This document shows positions 41,561-54,000 of a DNA stretch of 64,000 nucleotides, in pieces (position 1 is the first letter of the stretch; each line of letters begins with the position of its first letter). The notes below the pieces were generated by a model. The model did no database searches, was not told the origin of the DNA, and worked only from the letters and a program-made list of their open reading frames with translations. The stretch lies in assembly GCF_964355755.1 (NCBI RefSeq), contig NC_092678.1:18944922-19008921 (forward strand). The letters are read 5' to 3'. A program made the position numbers and the translations under genes. This stretch comes from Antedon mediterranea. Its lineage: Eukaryota; Echinodermata; Crinoidea; Comatulida; Antedonidae.

Positions 41561-44500
41561 CGTTTGTTAATGTAATGTCTGTTAAATTTAAATATCGGTT
41601 TTTACAAACAGATTGTCTTAAAGCGCCTAAATTTTAGAATGAATTACTTACAATGAGAAATTACTACTAGCGTTCACACCATGTCCGCCTCCACATAACA
41701 ATACAGATTACATCATAAAAAAATGTTTTAATTCAATAAAATTAAAACAGATAAAATGGCTATAAATGAAATACTGTTAAAAGTTGGACAAATTGGAAAA
41801 TAAACAGGCAGATATTTATAAATCATATCAATTAAAATGAATAAAAAAAGAAACGGGTTAATTAAATGGATGTTCGAGGTAGAAAAGTAGAAAACTGAAT
41901 ACATAAAATACAGTAGGGAAGGTGGCCTACATAAAATCCTTTGTAGCAGACACCGATAGGATATAATACGACAAAATCATAATTAATATTAACTGAATTC
42001 TGTCATATGACGACACGAGGTGCAATAAAACTATCCTTTATTAAATAAATACTTCCTTCTCCCGTAATAGCTAACGATTAAAACACTTCCGTTATTACCC
42101 AGTTACCCATATCGGACACGAGTTATGTGTTTGTTGTGTCTATAAACTGTTATTAGGAAAATATAGCATACTAGGCCTAAACGATTTACTAAAATTAGTA
42201 AACTGGGGTTTTTTTAGTCTACAGCTCACTATGTCGGTCGGTCGGTTGGTCGGTGAACACTAACTTGAACACTCGATATGGCCTTTTTTAAAGAACATTT
42301 ACTGTATGTTGTTGCAGTTTCTATATACCAGGTACGCGTGCACCACGTCATGTTAGTAGTACTAAGTAGAATTGATATGAAAAAGAAACAGTTTACTTGA
42401 AAACAAAATTGTTGTGATGGCGACTCAATATTATAAATTATCAATATATTCATTACACGTTTAATGTGTTGTAAGTTAATTATACAATATTCATGATAGG
42501 CGTAAAATGTTCTTATTAATTTCACATCACAATGTTTTTTAACCTAAAAGTGAACAACATCTTTGACAAAAGTTTCTTATAGCTAGTACAGTTACATGAA
42601 TAGGGGTCGTCATAACATACATTTCCCCTATTTTGTTAAAAAGAAATGTTTCCACTTTCTATTAAAATAGAGGTGTTCCAGAGAGCTGTATCTGAATTTT
42701 ACATTTTTTTTTTTTTCATAAACACTTTTTTTCTTCTTGGATAGAATGCACGTATTAAACTTAAACTCACTAAATTGTTACCACAATAAAATTAGTCATT
42801 GTTTTCTATATTACGAAATACGTCTTGTATTACAGTTTTGTCTGAGTTTATGTTCTTAATGTCAAGTTATGATTTATGGACATTTTCTATGATCTCTGAT
42901 TGGCTGGATAAATACAGGTCCGCATTCCAATGTAGTTGGTCTCCCTGGATACACCTCTTGCAATGATGACGTATTAAAATAAATCGTAATCTATCAATCG
43001 TACAGGTGGCAATGATAATAGTTTGAGTCACGTAAACACAAACGCCAAAATAATATATTTTTTAAAATATTATCATTTTAAATAATTTTTTTAAAGTAAA
43101 GTTTAAACTACAAACGTTATGTCGTGTTTTCATAATTCTAATATTAATGACAAATAAAAACAATTCACTGAGAAAGTGTAGGCCCATAGCATTTGGAGTT
43201 CAAATTTATAAATCGGGTGTAATTTACATCTCTATATTAAAATATAATATACAGTATAACATTAACCCCCAACTCTGTTTATTGGCGAAAAAAATGTAAT
43301 TTTAAACCAATTTCAAGTTGCATAGTCATTATGTATTCATAATTAATAGTATAGTGCCCGTCCATTAGACATGGAACTTCTATACTAACTTCTAGGTATT
43401 ATACAATTTTGTTTATTATTATTATTATACGTTGTTTTTATTATTATTATTGTTATTAGTATTAACTGGTGGTTAAAAATGTGTCTTAAACTAAAGGCCA
43501 AATTCTTCATTGTGTGTGTCGTGTTGGATGAGTGAGATAGAGAGATGTTTTAGACATTACGTTCACTAGCCATTTGAATTGTTAATTTAGACAGGTTACG
43601 TATGAAATAGCCCTTTGACCTGGTAGTTTATAGGCTTACAGGAAGCAGGAACATTTTCCTCTCTGAATGAGTATGTGTGAGTAGGCGTACGAAACGACCC
43701 TTATGCATACATGTTGAAAGATTTCTTCCTCCATACAAAGAAAGTTCTGTTCGTCCACATGTTTAAACAACCACACATAATGGATACAACATGACACAAC
43801 ATTCAATGTCCCTTTCATGTATCCGTTCATTTTCCCACTGAAAAATTAATACGATTTGTATTTGTTCTTGATTTTACAATTATTAAACGAACAGGAGTTT
43901 AAACTTTTGAATTTTCTACTAGAAATTCATTTTACAGTACATGTTTTACATCAATAAATACATTTTTTAGCCCTAAAATAAATGTTTTAACACCCGAAGA
44001 CATAGCAATATTGCTTGTCAAACTACATAATGTTAATCGTGAAAGTTGATTATCAAAATCACTTCACTTTTAAAAGACTGTTAATAATTTGTGTATTTTT
44101 TTAAACTTTATTTTCAGGTGTTTTTATATCAAGTTAGACCTACACACGGTAAGAATAATGCAGTACAATATGGTTAGGTATAATTATATAAATTAACTCC
44201 TTATTATAGGCCCTATCATTTTAAGTAAATACGGAGATACATAGTTTCACACACTACCGTACCTCCTCTCTCAATAGGTAAGGTAAGAGTGTTCACTTAT
44301 AAAGAAATCATTCATAGTGTGTATTGGTGACATAGACATTAAAGGCCTGCGACTAAATGGGTAAAAAACAACCCCATAGGACACGATTTGAACATGTTAG
44401 CAACCTGATCTGGTAAATAGACATCCTTGGGATTATAAAAAAACATATACAAAAAAATATACATCAGGGGTGCATGGGAACCCCATTTACTAACCTAGAC

Positions 44501-45048
44501 TAAAAACTTAAATTAACGAGAGTAGAAATATGACGAGGTATCGAGGGACATTTTCATTGGAAACAACTACTGATCAACCTGAAGGCAGCAGTGTTTTTCA
44601 ATTTTATTTTTTGGTATACCATTTGATATATGCATAGATTGGCTATTTAATAAGTCGGTACAGTATTTTGTAGGCCTCCTACAGCTTTTGGTTATAATAT
44701 ATGCTACACTGGAAAAACGCTTCCTGGTGCGTATGACGTTTAACATATTTTCGCTAACTGCCGTTATTTTAATACTTATCGACTCCGGTTAAATATTAAA
44801 GTGTACTACTATTATTGTTTGATATTAACACAGATGACTAGAAGACTTAGATCTACGAAGGTTTTTTTACTTATGAACTATATTTTCTGCCACTTATGTT
44901 GTCTATAAGCGCTGTGTCTTTGTCGACCTGTCAATCGGTTAGAAAGGTTAAAAAGATGACGACCCAGTGGCGTAAACCCAGAGGGGGAGGAAAAGGCGCC
45001 TCTGGTTTAATATACAATTTTATATATTTTAATTAAGTAATACGACAT

Positions 45049-45085
45049 ATGAGAATCTCACCTATTCTGATTGTAATGTCCACTA
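45049..45085 (+). CDS. Gene 2 candidate exon 1: short signal peptide
   Basis: ATG at 45049 opens MRISPILIVMST, a short hydrophobic signal-like segment, followed by GTGTATG at 45086 in phase 1, as required by the next exon. The intron would be only 49 nt (45086-45134), with an excellent polypyrimidine tract and TGTAG acceptor. A more distant signal-peptide exon in 38.5-45 kb is the alternative; I found no better one. Confidence 0.4.
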
Positions 45086-48000
45086 GTGTATGTATTTTTT
45101 TTAACAACACTAATAGTTTTTTTGTCTTCTGTAGGTTGCGATGGTCTTGTTTACAATACGACTTGCATTAAGTTGAAAATTAATAATCCCATTATCGACT
45201 TTAGAGAATACAGATCTTGGGACCAATCAAATGAAGACGCCCACAATAGAAATGTTCAGCTAGTAAGCATACAGACATTGGACAAATTTATGGAAATTAA
45301 AAACTATATACAAAATACGACCAATCAAAAGACTTTTTATATAGGATTATCTCGAGAGCCAGACTTAGATAGAACTGTAGTTGGTAACTGGAGATGGGCC
45401 TCGAACGATTCATTGACGCTGTGGGACAAGTGGAAATCGGGTGGTGGTGAACCAAATGTTCGAAACACATTATGTGCAGGAGTAATTTGGCAAGATGATA
45501 CGTTTCTTGATCTTGAGTGTGATAATCTATCTGCTGCAGAAATAGGACTTACGTATATTTACGAATACCCTATAGTTCCACAACGTAAGTTAACACGAAG
45601 GATATTATCGTTATCGTGTACTGTAAAGCCCTACATTTTCGCGATTTTACATTTGCAACTATTTCGCGACCTTTTATTTTCGCGATTTGAGTTTCTTGTG
45701 TAATTTGTTGAACCAAATTGGCGAATGTATTTCGCCTCCGCGATGAACGTCAAACAACTATTGAATAGCGTCAGTAAAATTACAGAACACGCGATTGTAA
45801 ATTTAGGGATGTAAATAAATAAACGTTTTGGCTACACAGCGGGCGAGGCACGTGTTTAATAGGCTGTCAGATAGTGAACACCCCCATATTTAATGTACTC
45901 TACCAAATGATTGTTTCTACAACAACAACAGCAACTAATGAACGTGACGCCGGCCGGGTGGATCTCTGGAGAGCATGCATCATGGCGATGGTATTTTTGC
46001 CGTTTGCTACCACAAACTACGCACGTAGAATACTTTGTGGTTAAGCTGGTTCCCACTAGGACGCAATGCAAGGACGTAAACGCAATGTAAACGTGTTGAC
46101 CAATGACAAGCGACAGTTTAAATAATCCATCGCTTGTGATTGGTCAACTCACTTACTTTGCGTTACGCCCTTGTGTTGCGTCTCTAGTGGGAACGAAGCA
46201 TTTTGTTAATTGTAATACATTCGTGAAACTCGTAGTTAGTGGGCAAGAAAAAGAAAATATAAAACGGAATTATTTCTAATGCATGTTTGAGAAATTAAAT
46301 ATAGAAACTCACGCCAAAGATTTATTAAACCTTTAATTATGATGTTATTTTAATTACTATATTGTATTATAATTATACTATGTTTTTATATTAATTTATT
46401 ATTAATTATGATTATTAATAATTATTAATTTTACCTTATTTATTTGATATAAACTTAAAGAAATGTCATACCGTATTATTTGGGAAAGCTGAGCTCGATA
46501 GGCATGTAGTTACCTTTTCTCTACATCATTTGTATACCATTATTTATTTTGTTTTCAGAATGTATATATTTTGAATGAATAAAAGAAATTAAATTGTAGC
46601 TTTTCGATGACCTAGGCTTAGTTATTTACTGGCATTTTATGGGCCGATTAAAGCTAACTCACCTGGGTAAATAACTAAGATAATGATATAATAAATTGAT
46701 CGTAGTCGCCGCCTGGGGCCTAGATATGTGTAGAAAGTAAAGAAGCATCAACAATATCAGTTGTAACAAATTGAAAGCTTTCAATATATAAAAATTACGG
46801 TAGTCGAAATGGGGTTGGCCTAACAGATGTACCGTTTCAGTAGCCTCATCAAACTTCAATTCAGTAATAACAGAGTTTATTTTTGAATTCTGTTTTTTGT
46901 TCTCTTTCAGCAATCAATTTTTGTGAACGTATAAACTGTAACAATGGCTCTTGTTTAGCTAATGGGTCATGTGACTGTTCAATTGGTTACACAGGTGAAT
47001 TCTGTAATAAAACTGGTGAGTATTGTTTTGTTTTGTTAGAACATCTTTTACACTAATCTTGTAGGCCTAGTAGATATGTTTCTGTACAACGTTCATTTTG
47101 TGTAAAAACATCGGCTTATAGATTGCCGGATTTTCGATTATATTTTGATCGGTTTATCGGTTGAAGGGTCTTGAATTACAGTATATCAATTGTAGAGTTG
47201 TATTTATCGATTAATTTAAACTGCTCAGTAGCAGGTGTTTACATGTAACCAATTGGTCACCTAACCTACTCAACGATTTGCAAAATAGTATCGTTGATGT
47301 TATCGTCTATATGTATATGTGTAAACAGTCCTTTATTCTTCGATATTTCTTGAATTTTATAATTTTGTTTTAAATAGTAATAGTCCATAATGTAAAACCA
47401 ACTGTTGCTATTGATGATTAATGGTTGATGCTGTCTTTGGTTTCAGAAAAATATTTGTGTGCTAATTTAAATTGTAACAATGGTTCTTGTCTGGCTAATG
47501 GTACATGCCAATGTACACCTGGGTTCAAAGGTCAATTCTGTAACATTACTAGTGATGGTGAGTATTTTCAATTAGTTTGTCGATTTGCACTATTCAACAT
47601 ACATTAGAAGATCTCTGGTTAGTTTATAATGTTAATGTTTTAATTCAGTACCCAATTGTAAACCATATTGGCATTTTTATAGTTGAATGTGATGTCCACA
47701 AATTGATCAACAATGCATTGAGAACCATTAGTAGGCCGATTGCAATAGAACCTTTTTTTGCAACACATCGTCCGTATATGTAAACAGGCATTTATTCATC
47801 GATATTTGTTGAATTTTATGATTTTTTTTTTAAATATAAGTCATAGTCAATAATGTAAAACCAACTGTTGATATTGATGATTAATGGTTGATGCTGTCTT
47901 TGGTTTCAGAAAAAGATTTGTGTGCTAATTTAAATTGTAACAATGGTTCTTGTCTGGCTAATGCTACATGCCAATGTACACCTGGGTTCAAAGGTCAATT

Positions 48001-51000
48001 CTGTAACATTACAAGTGATGGTGAGTATTTTCAACTTAAAATTGAATAAGGTCGATATGTTCAGGACATCCTTATTAAGGGAACACTTCGTTGGTATTTG
48101 AAGGTAGTGGTGTTTCTCTGTATTATTGATCAATTAAGGGCATTTATCATGAAGTAAAGTACGATCATTTTTTAAACCCATGGCTCAATTGCTTATAACG
48201 ATTTTAACAATTAATTGTTTTAGCATAACTTGATTGTTTTTAATGCTTCTGTTTTTAGAAAATTATTGTGAAAATGTAAATTGTAACAACGGTTCTTGTC
48301 TGACTAATGGTACATGCGACTGTTCATTTGGGTTCGAAGGTGAATTCTGTAATATTTCTATTGGTGAGTATTTTTCTGAAATGGTATTCATTTTGTTTTG
48401 TAATCTTCTGACATTATAATACATTTTTATTTGAATGTGTTGCATTAAAAAAATGTTAGTTCCGATTAAAAAATAATCAATCGGGTTCTAATTTCATGGT
48501 ATTAAAATCACACTACACTAATCATATATATGTAGTTTTGCTTTTCAAAATTACTGGTCCAAAATCTAAAATGAAAAGTTAAAACGTGCTATAGACAATT
48601 TTATTATATTGGCTTTTTGTATGTCAAGTTTGATTTTTGCTACTTCTGCTTTCTCCGATTTCATAAATAGAAAATACTGTGCCAAAAGATAAAAGAAAAG
48701 TTAGAATGCGCTATTGAGAAGTCAATCATGCATGTTAATGGTTATTGTTACTTGAAAAAATAGAATTTTTCCAAGTGTATATTATGTTTGTTTTTTAGCA
48801 CGATAACGTCTACAATGTTTCAATGTTTAAGTTATCATTCTGAATTTGTCGGTGTAGGTATATACCTACAGAACATGCCTATTTAAATTCAAGAAAATCG
48901 GTTCATTAATAACTTCACCAATAAAAAAAAGAGAAAAATATGTATTCTTTAACATGGGCCGAAATATCAACATGCACCCTCTGTGGAAAAATGTTGCCAA
49001 GTACTTCACTCAGTTTCTGAGCGCTTTCATTTTACTATCGCTATCTTCGATTCCAGAAATAAACGGTTGTAACAATGTAAGTTGTAACAATGGTTTCTGT
49101 CGTGACGATGGTATGTGTGAATGTTCTTCTGGTTTCACGGGTGAATTCTGTAATATTACTGCTATTGGTAAGTATTATTTTGTTTTAATTTTTAACTTCT
49201 CATTTGGCAAAATAGAATGGTGTCAAGTATAGAGTATTAATTACTTTGTTTGTTGCACGATTAGCGCCTACAAGTTATCATTTTGAACTTGAATAAAATA
49301 GGTATACTTATAGGCCCCTACAGCAAGAAAAATTGAAATTTAAGAAAATCGGTTTAATAATAACTTTAAAAAAACAAAAAAAAAAGATTTGTATTCTTTT
49401 TTAACATGGTCCGAAATGCGCCCTTTTTGGCAATAGTCTGGCAAGTACTTCACTCGGTTTCTGAGTGCTTTCATTTAAATGCTATTTTGTAATGCATCTC
49501 AGTAAATATTGAAATTCTAACTGTGTTATGGTTATTAGTATAGATTAACAAATGTTGTATTGAATAAGTAATGAAAACAATTTGTCATACTTATGTAGGC
49601 AAACCGATGATACCGATGTATGTGACGTATGTGAGATTACACTTCACTGCGATCAATAATAGTCCATGATTTATAGGTCTATGGTTATCCACCAGTCAAT
49701 TCAATTTGTGTCTGAAAACACAAGATCATGTATTATGCGTATAAAACGCCATATATGCCAAAATATTTATATTTCTACTAATTTCGGTTTAGAAACGAGA
49801 CTAAGACGGCACCCATACCATTATTCCATGTTTCTTTTTTCAGAAAACATTTGCGAAACTATAAATTGTGAAAACAACGGAACTTGTTATGAGTTAAGAA
49901 ATGGATCGTATTGGTGTGACTGTACATCTGGATTTCAAGGAGAATTGTGTGATGTTCGTAAGTAACCATTTGAATATGTTATATGTGGGGAATACACTAC
50001 TTAAAATTGTTGTTTTGAGACCATTGGCCCCGAGTTCAAATGTTTTGACAATACAATAGTTTCAATAATCAGTTATAATTTACTTATGACGATTTATTAT
50101 TTTGATTGGCGTTGTACTGTGTAGGACCATAGGCAAATATTCATGGTAGGACTCGCTCTATTATTTCCGTTAGTCTGATAGACTTTATGATGTTTATGTT
50201 AAGTTTGCTTACAGAGTTTAATTGATTTATATGTTTACCATTTATCTTAAATGTTTACTCTATTTGGGTTTCTGACTCAGACTATCATACAGAAACCCGA
50301 GTTTTCCCAGTTGTCTTAGCTGTAAATACCTTGTTTAAATACAAGGGAGGATAATGCGGCCTGGGAAGGACCTTGCCACCCTGCCACATAATACACAGGC
50401 GTCAGTATAAAGAGCGCCTAACAGTCCAGAATAAATACAGCACTCCATTGCATTAACCTTTCTTTCTTTATTATTATAGAATTTTGTACTGCTGATTCGG
50501 TATCGGTGGAGGGCATCACCTACTCTTTTTCTGACACACAATCAGGAGCAGTAGCAACCTCAATACAACTCTGTCCAGTATACTCTCAAAAGGGTACGCT
50601 TATTTACCATAACGTTTTTTTTCTATTGCTCTGCTGAAACTATGAAACAATGAAACGTAACATACATGTGTGTATATTTCGAACACAGTAGTTGCTACGA
50701 CTTTCTAATTTCGACAATCATGGTATTGAAAATTGAAATTAGTAGCTATCGCAATGCCTAATCATAGTGCACTCTTGCGCAGATAATCGATAAAGCTTGG
50801 TTCCCACTAGGACGCAACCCAATGACGTGAGCGCAACTTAAGCGGAAACTGCGTAGCTTGTCCACATAATCTGCATCTATCCTGTGCGTGTTTCCGCTCA
50901 ACCACCCGTCAGTTTTCTGTGTAAATGGTGGAAATAACTTAGGCCCGTATCAATGAAAGAGGACTAACTGTAGACTTTTTGTGTTATATGTTTTGTTTCC

Positions 51001-54000
51001 GTTTACCGTTTTACCACTCGTCTGTGTAAATTAGTCTTTAACCATCATTATGTTTTTGTTTAGCGAATCTACCAATGGCTAATAGGTCCTGTACCAATTA
51101 CACTGATGGCATACGTTGGGGAGAGCTCATTTTTAATTGTGATATAGAAAATACCACAGAAAATCTCATGCATCTATCACAAGTAAGAAAACAAAATGAA
51201 ATAAATAATTTAATCAAATAATAATTGAATTAAGATAAAATTATTCGAATGATAGAAGGTTCAGATTGACTAGTCCTTAGGCTATAGAAATCCATGTCAG
51301 ACTTTCTTCGCTCAAACATAAATAAAAGTATAGTAAATATAAATATAACAGACAATACGATATAGATACTAAGGATAAACAATATCAAAGAGTTGTAAAG
51401 TCAACAAACACAAATAAACAATATTCGTAAAATTCCTTTTTATTTCATATGCATCTAACAGTAAACAACTTCCCACATAGAATGGATAAACTATAATTGA
51501 TTGTGCTTAATATAGATGTCCCATGTCTTATGTCTAATTTCATTTGAGGCTCAAAGAGTGGAGTTAAAAGAATCGTGAGTTCAACCCTGACACTAGGTCA
51601 GAATTGAACCCTGGACTTTGGGATGGGATTGGACTGCAAGTACGTTAACCGCCAAGCAACAGCTCTACTGTTGCAGTGTACATATCAATTGCTACAAGCT
51701 AAATCTATATGTCTCCTTGCTTCTACTATTTACCCGGAGCAGCTCCAAAATGTGATTGTTCAGACCGACGTCTGAGCGAAATAATTATCGGTTAATCTAT
51801 TTTTAAACTGCCCTTTTATATGGTAAAATAGTTTAAGACAAGAATTGCCAATCAGACACAAATAGCACCACTAATGGTATTAACATTTAATACAGAAATT
51901 GACATTTGGCCACAACTAACAGAACCACTTCCTCTCAAAGTAAATTTTCATTATGTGGTACTTTAGGTGGAGGTCACTGATGATAATATTGAGACTGTTG
52001 CAAATGCGCTCGAGACTTTGACGAGCAATGCCAGCAGTGATGGAGAGAACGTTGTTGTGCAGTCATCGCAAGTTCTTGAAAATATTGTCTCAATGAACTC
52101 TTCATCGAAATCAGTAAGAACTTTATATTTCTCTTTTAAAGTATGTATTTCGTAGAAACATCTTTATCATCAACAATTAAAAACAATAATGTTTCACTTA
52201 TAAAAAAAACCCAAAATAAATTGTAAAAAAAAAACCCATTAACTTCCAGTAAATTTTACTATATTCTGCGTTAAATCACAGTGTTTTAGGTAAATAATTT
52301 TTTGTTCGATCCAATTTTCAATCAAAGTATATAACTATTACATGACATTAAAGTGGCATATTATAAAATACTTATAATAAAATAGTGTAAAACATCATCA
52401 TTTAAAATGAAATGGATAGAGGAGATACAACGGCGGTAAATGTGAAAAAATGACACCTTTACAAACAAACAAAAATAGAGAAGAAAAGAAACCTTTTGGT
52501 CGTTGAAGAGAACTATAATAACCTGATATTTCGATCAATTATTAAATCATTAATTAAAGTAAAGTCTTTAATTAATGTAGTGGCCTAATAATTGGACATG
52601 TGTTTTGCAGAGTTGAACAGAGTATTCCAAACATTTGGACCTGAAGAAAGAAAATAATTTCAATTTCTTCTTAGGTTACAATCGCAGTAGTAAACAGCGT
52701 GAACAATATTTTAGAGATTGCAGACGAGGTGGTAGATACAGAAGAAACCCGACGAGCATCATCCAATACCATCATTTCACTAGAACACCAGTTGGAAACC
52801 GTAGCATCTGCGAATCTAGACATTACCCTAAGCCGCAAGAACGTTGCTGTGACAGTTGCGAGGGTGGATAAGAAAGAGGTCGCATCCAACGGCCTGGTGT
52901 ACGCCTTAAAGACATCCGACCATCCTTCACTGGTGAGTTCTGTGGACATTCATGAAGTAGATACATCTCTAGAGCTGCCTTCTGAAGTTGTTGATGACAG
53001 GTCGGGGGTGAACATTTCTGTTGTATTTACTATCTATCAGCAACCGACGTTGTTCAAATCAAATCATGACCGAAAGGAACTCGCAACCAGAGTTATATCG
53101 GCTAAAATCCTTCATGAAGAGATACAAGACTTGGAAAATCCTGTCATTGGAATTTTTGAACCAACAGTAAGTTGCTTTATTTGTCGAAAGTTTCCATTTT
53201 ATGTCATCAGAGAGATCAGGAGGTACACTTCCCGTAACTGTACCACTGAGTCTGCTGATAGCTAATACAAAGGTCATTATTTCACTCTCTGTGTATTATA
53301 ATGCAACTTTACCGATATTCTAAATCATGTTTAAAAAGCCACCTCACAAGCATCACCTACTAGTATTAACTAAGTAAGGTGTTTGAAGATATTTGTTTTC
53401 TGATTTGCATTGCTGCTGTAACGATAATATAAATGATACACCCGATTATTTGCAGGCCCTTCTAATAAATACAAGGTTTCATGCAATAAGCAATATTTTG
53501 TACCAAATATTTTAATATGAGAATTTTTACTTTTATGAATCCTCTATCTGTATCTTTATGTTTGTATGTCGTCTGTATATTTTTGTATTGTTTCAAGAGG
53601 GCATCTTTAAAGTCAGCTGTACTGCTGTAGTAGCAAATCGGCTGTCATTTAAAATATTCATCCAACCGATTTGCTGAAGTAAAAAACATATGCACCGTTT
53701 CAACAATTTGTAATGCTATCATTTGCAGAGGGTGAATGGCTCTGACGCAGAATGTGTTTTCTGGGATTTTGATCTTGAAGATGGCATTGGTAATTGGTCA
53801 AGCGAAGGTTGCAATTATCAGAAGATCGTAGATGGTCGGGTCATATGTCATTGTAATCACCTGACTAATTTTGCTGTTTTGATGGTGAGCTTTGTACTTA
53901 TATTCTTAAACATTACAGAACGCAAAAACATCATTACCAGCAGGCAGTTACATGTCATGCAATGCGTCATAACACCACGTGTGGTAGTTTATAGCAAATC

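Larger units (their letters stand above)
38290..45048. other. Intergenic region between the two receptor genes
   Basis: About 6.8 kb without recognisable exons on either strand. It contains a retroposon-like tail (38636), a MITE-like element (39588-39881), GTTT-rich DNA and a 15-G run (40234-40322), a half-MITE-like GC-rich piece (about 40355-40500), a repeat B copy (41400-41520), a GTCG-rich fragment (42226-42255) and (TTA)n at 43410-43460. The promoter of gene 2 should be near its right end. Confidence 0.6.

Noticed and set aside
45086-45134. Open frame starting GTG at 45086 that looks like a signal peptide leading into the lectin domain
   Set aside because: It starts with GTG, not ATG, and covers the polypyrimidine tract and TGTAG acceptor; the hydrophobic residues come from the T-rich tract.
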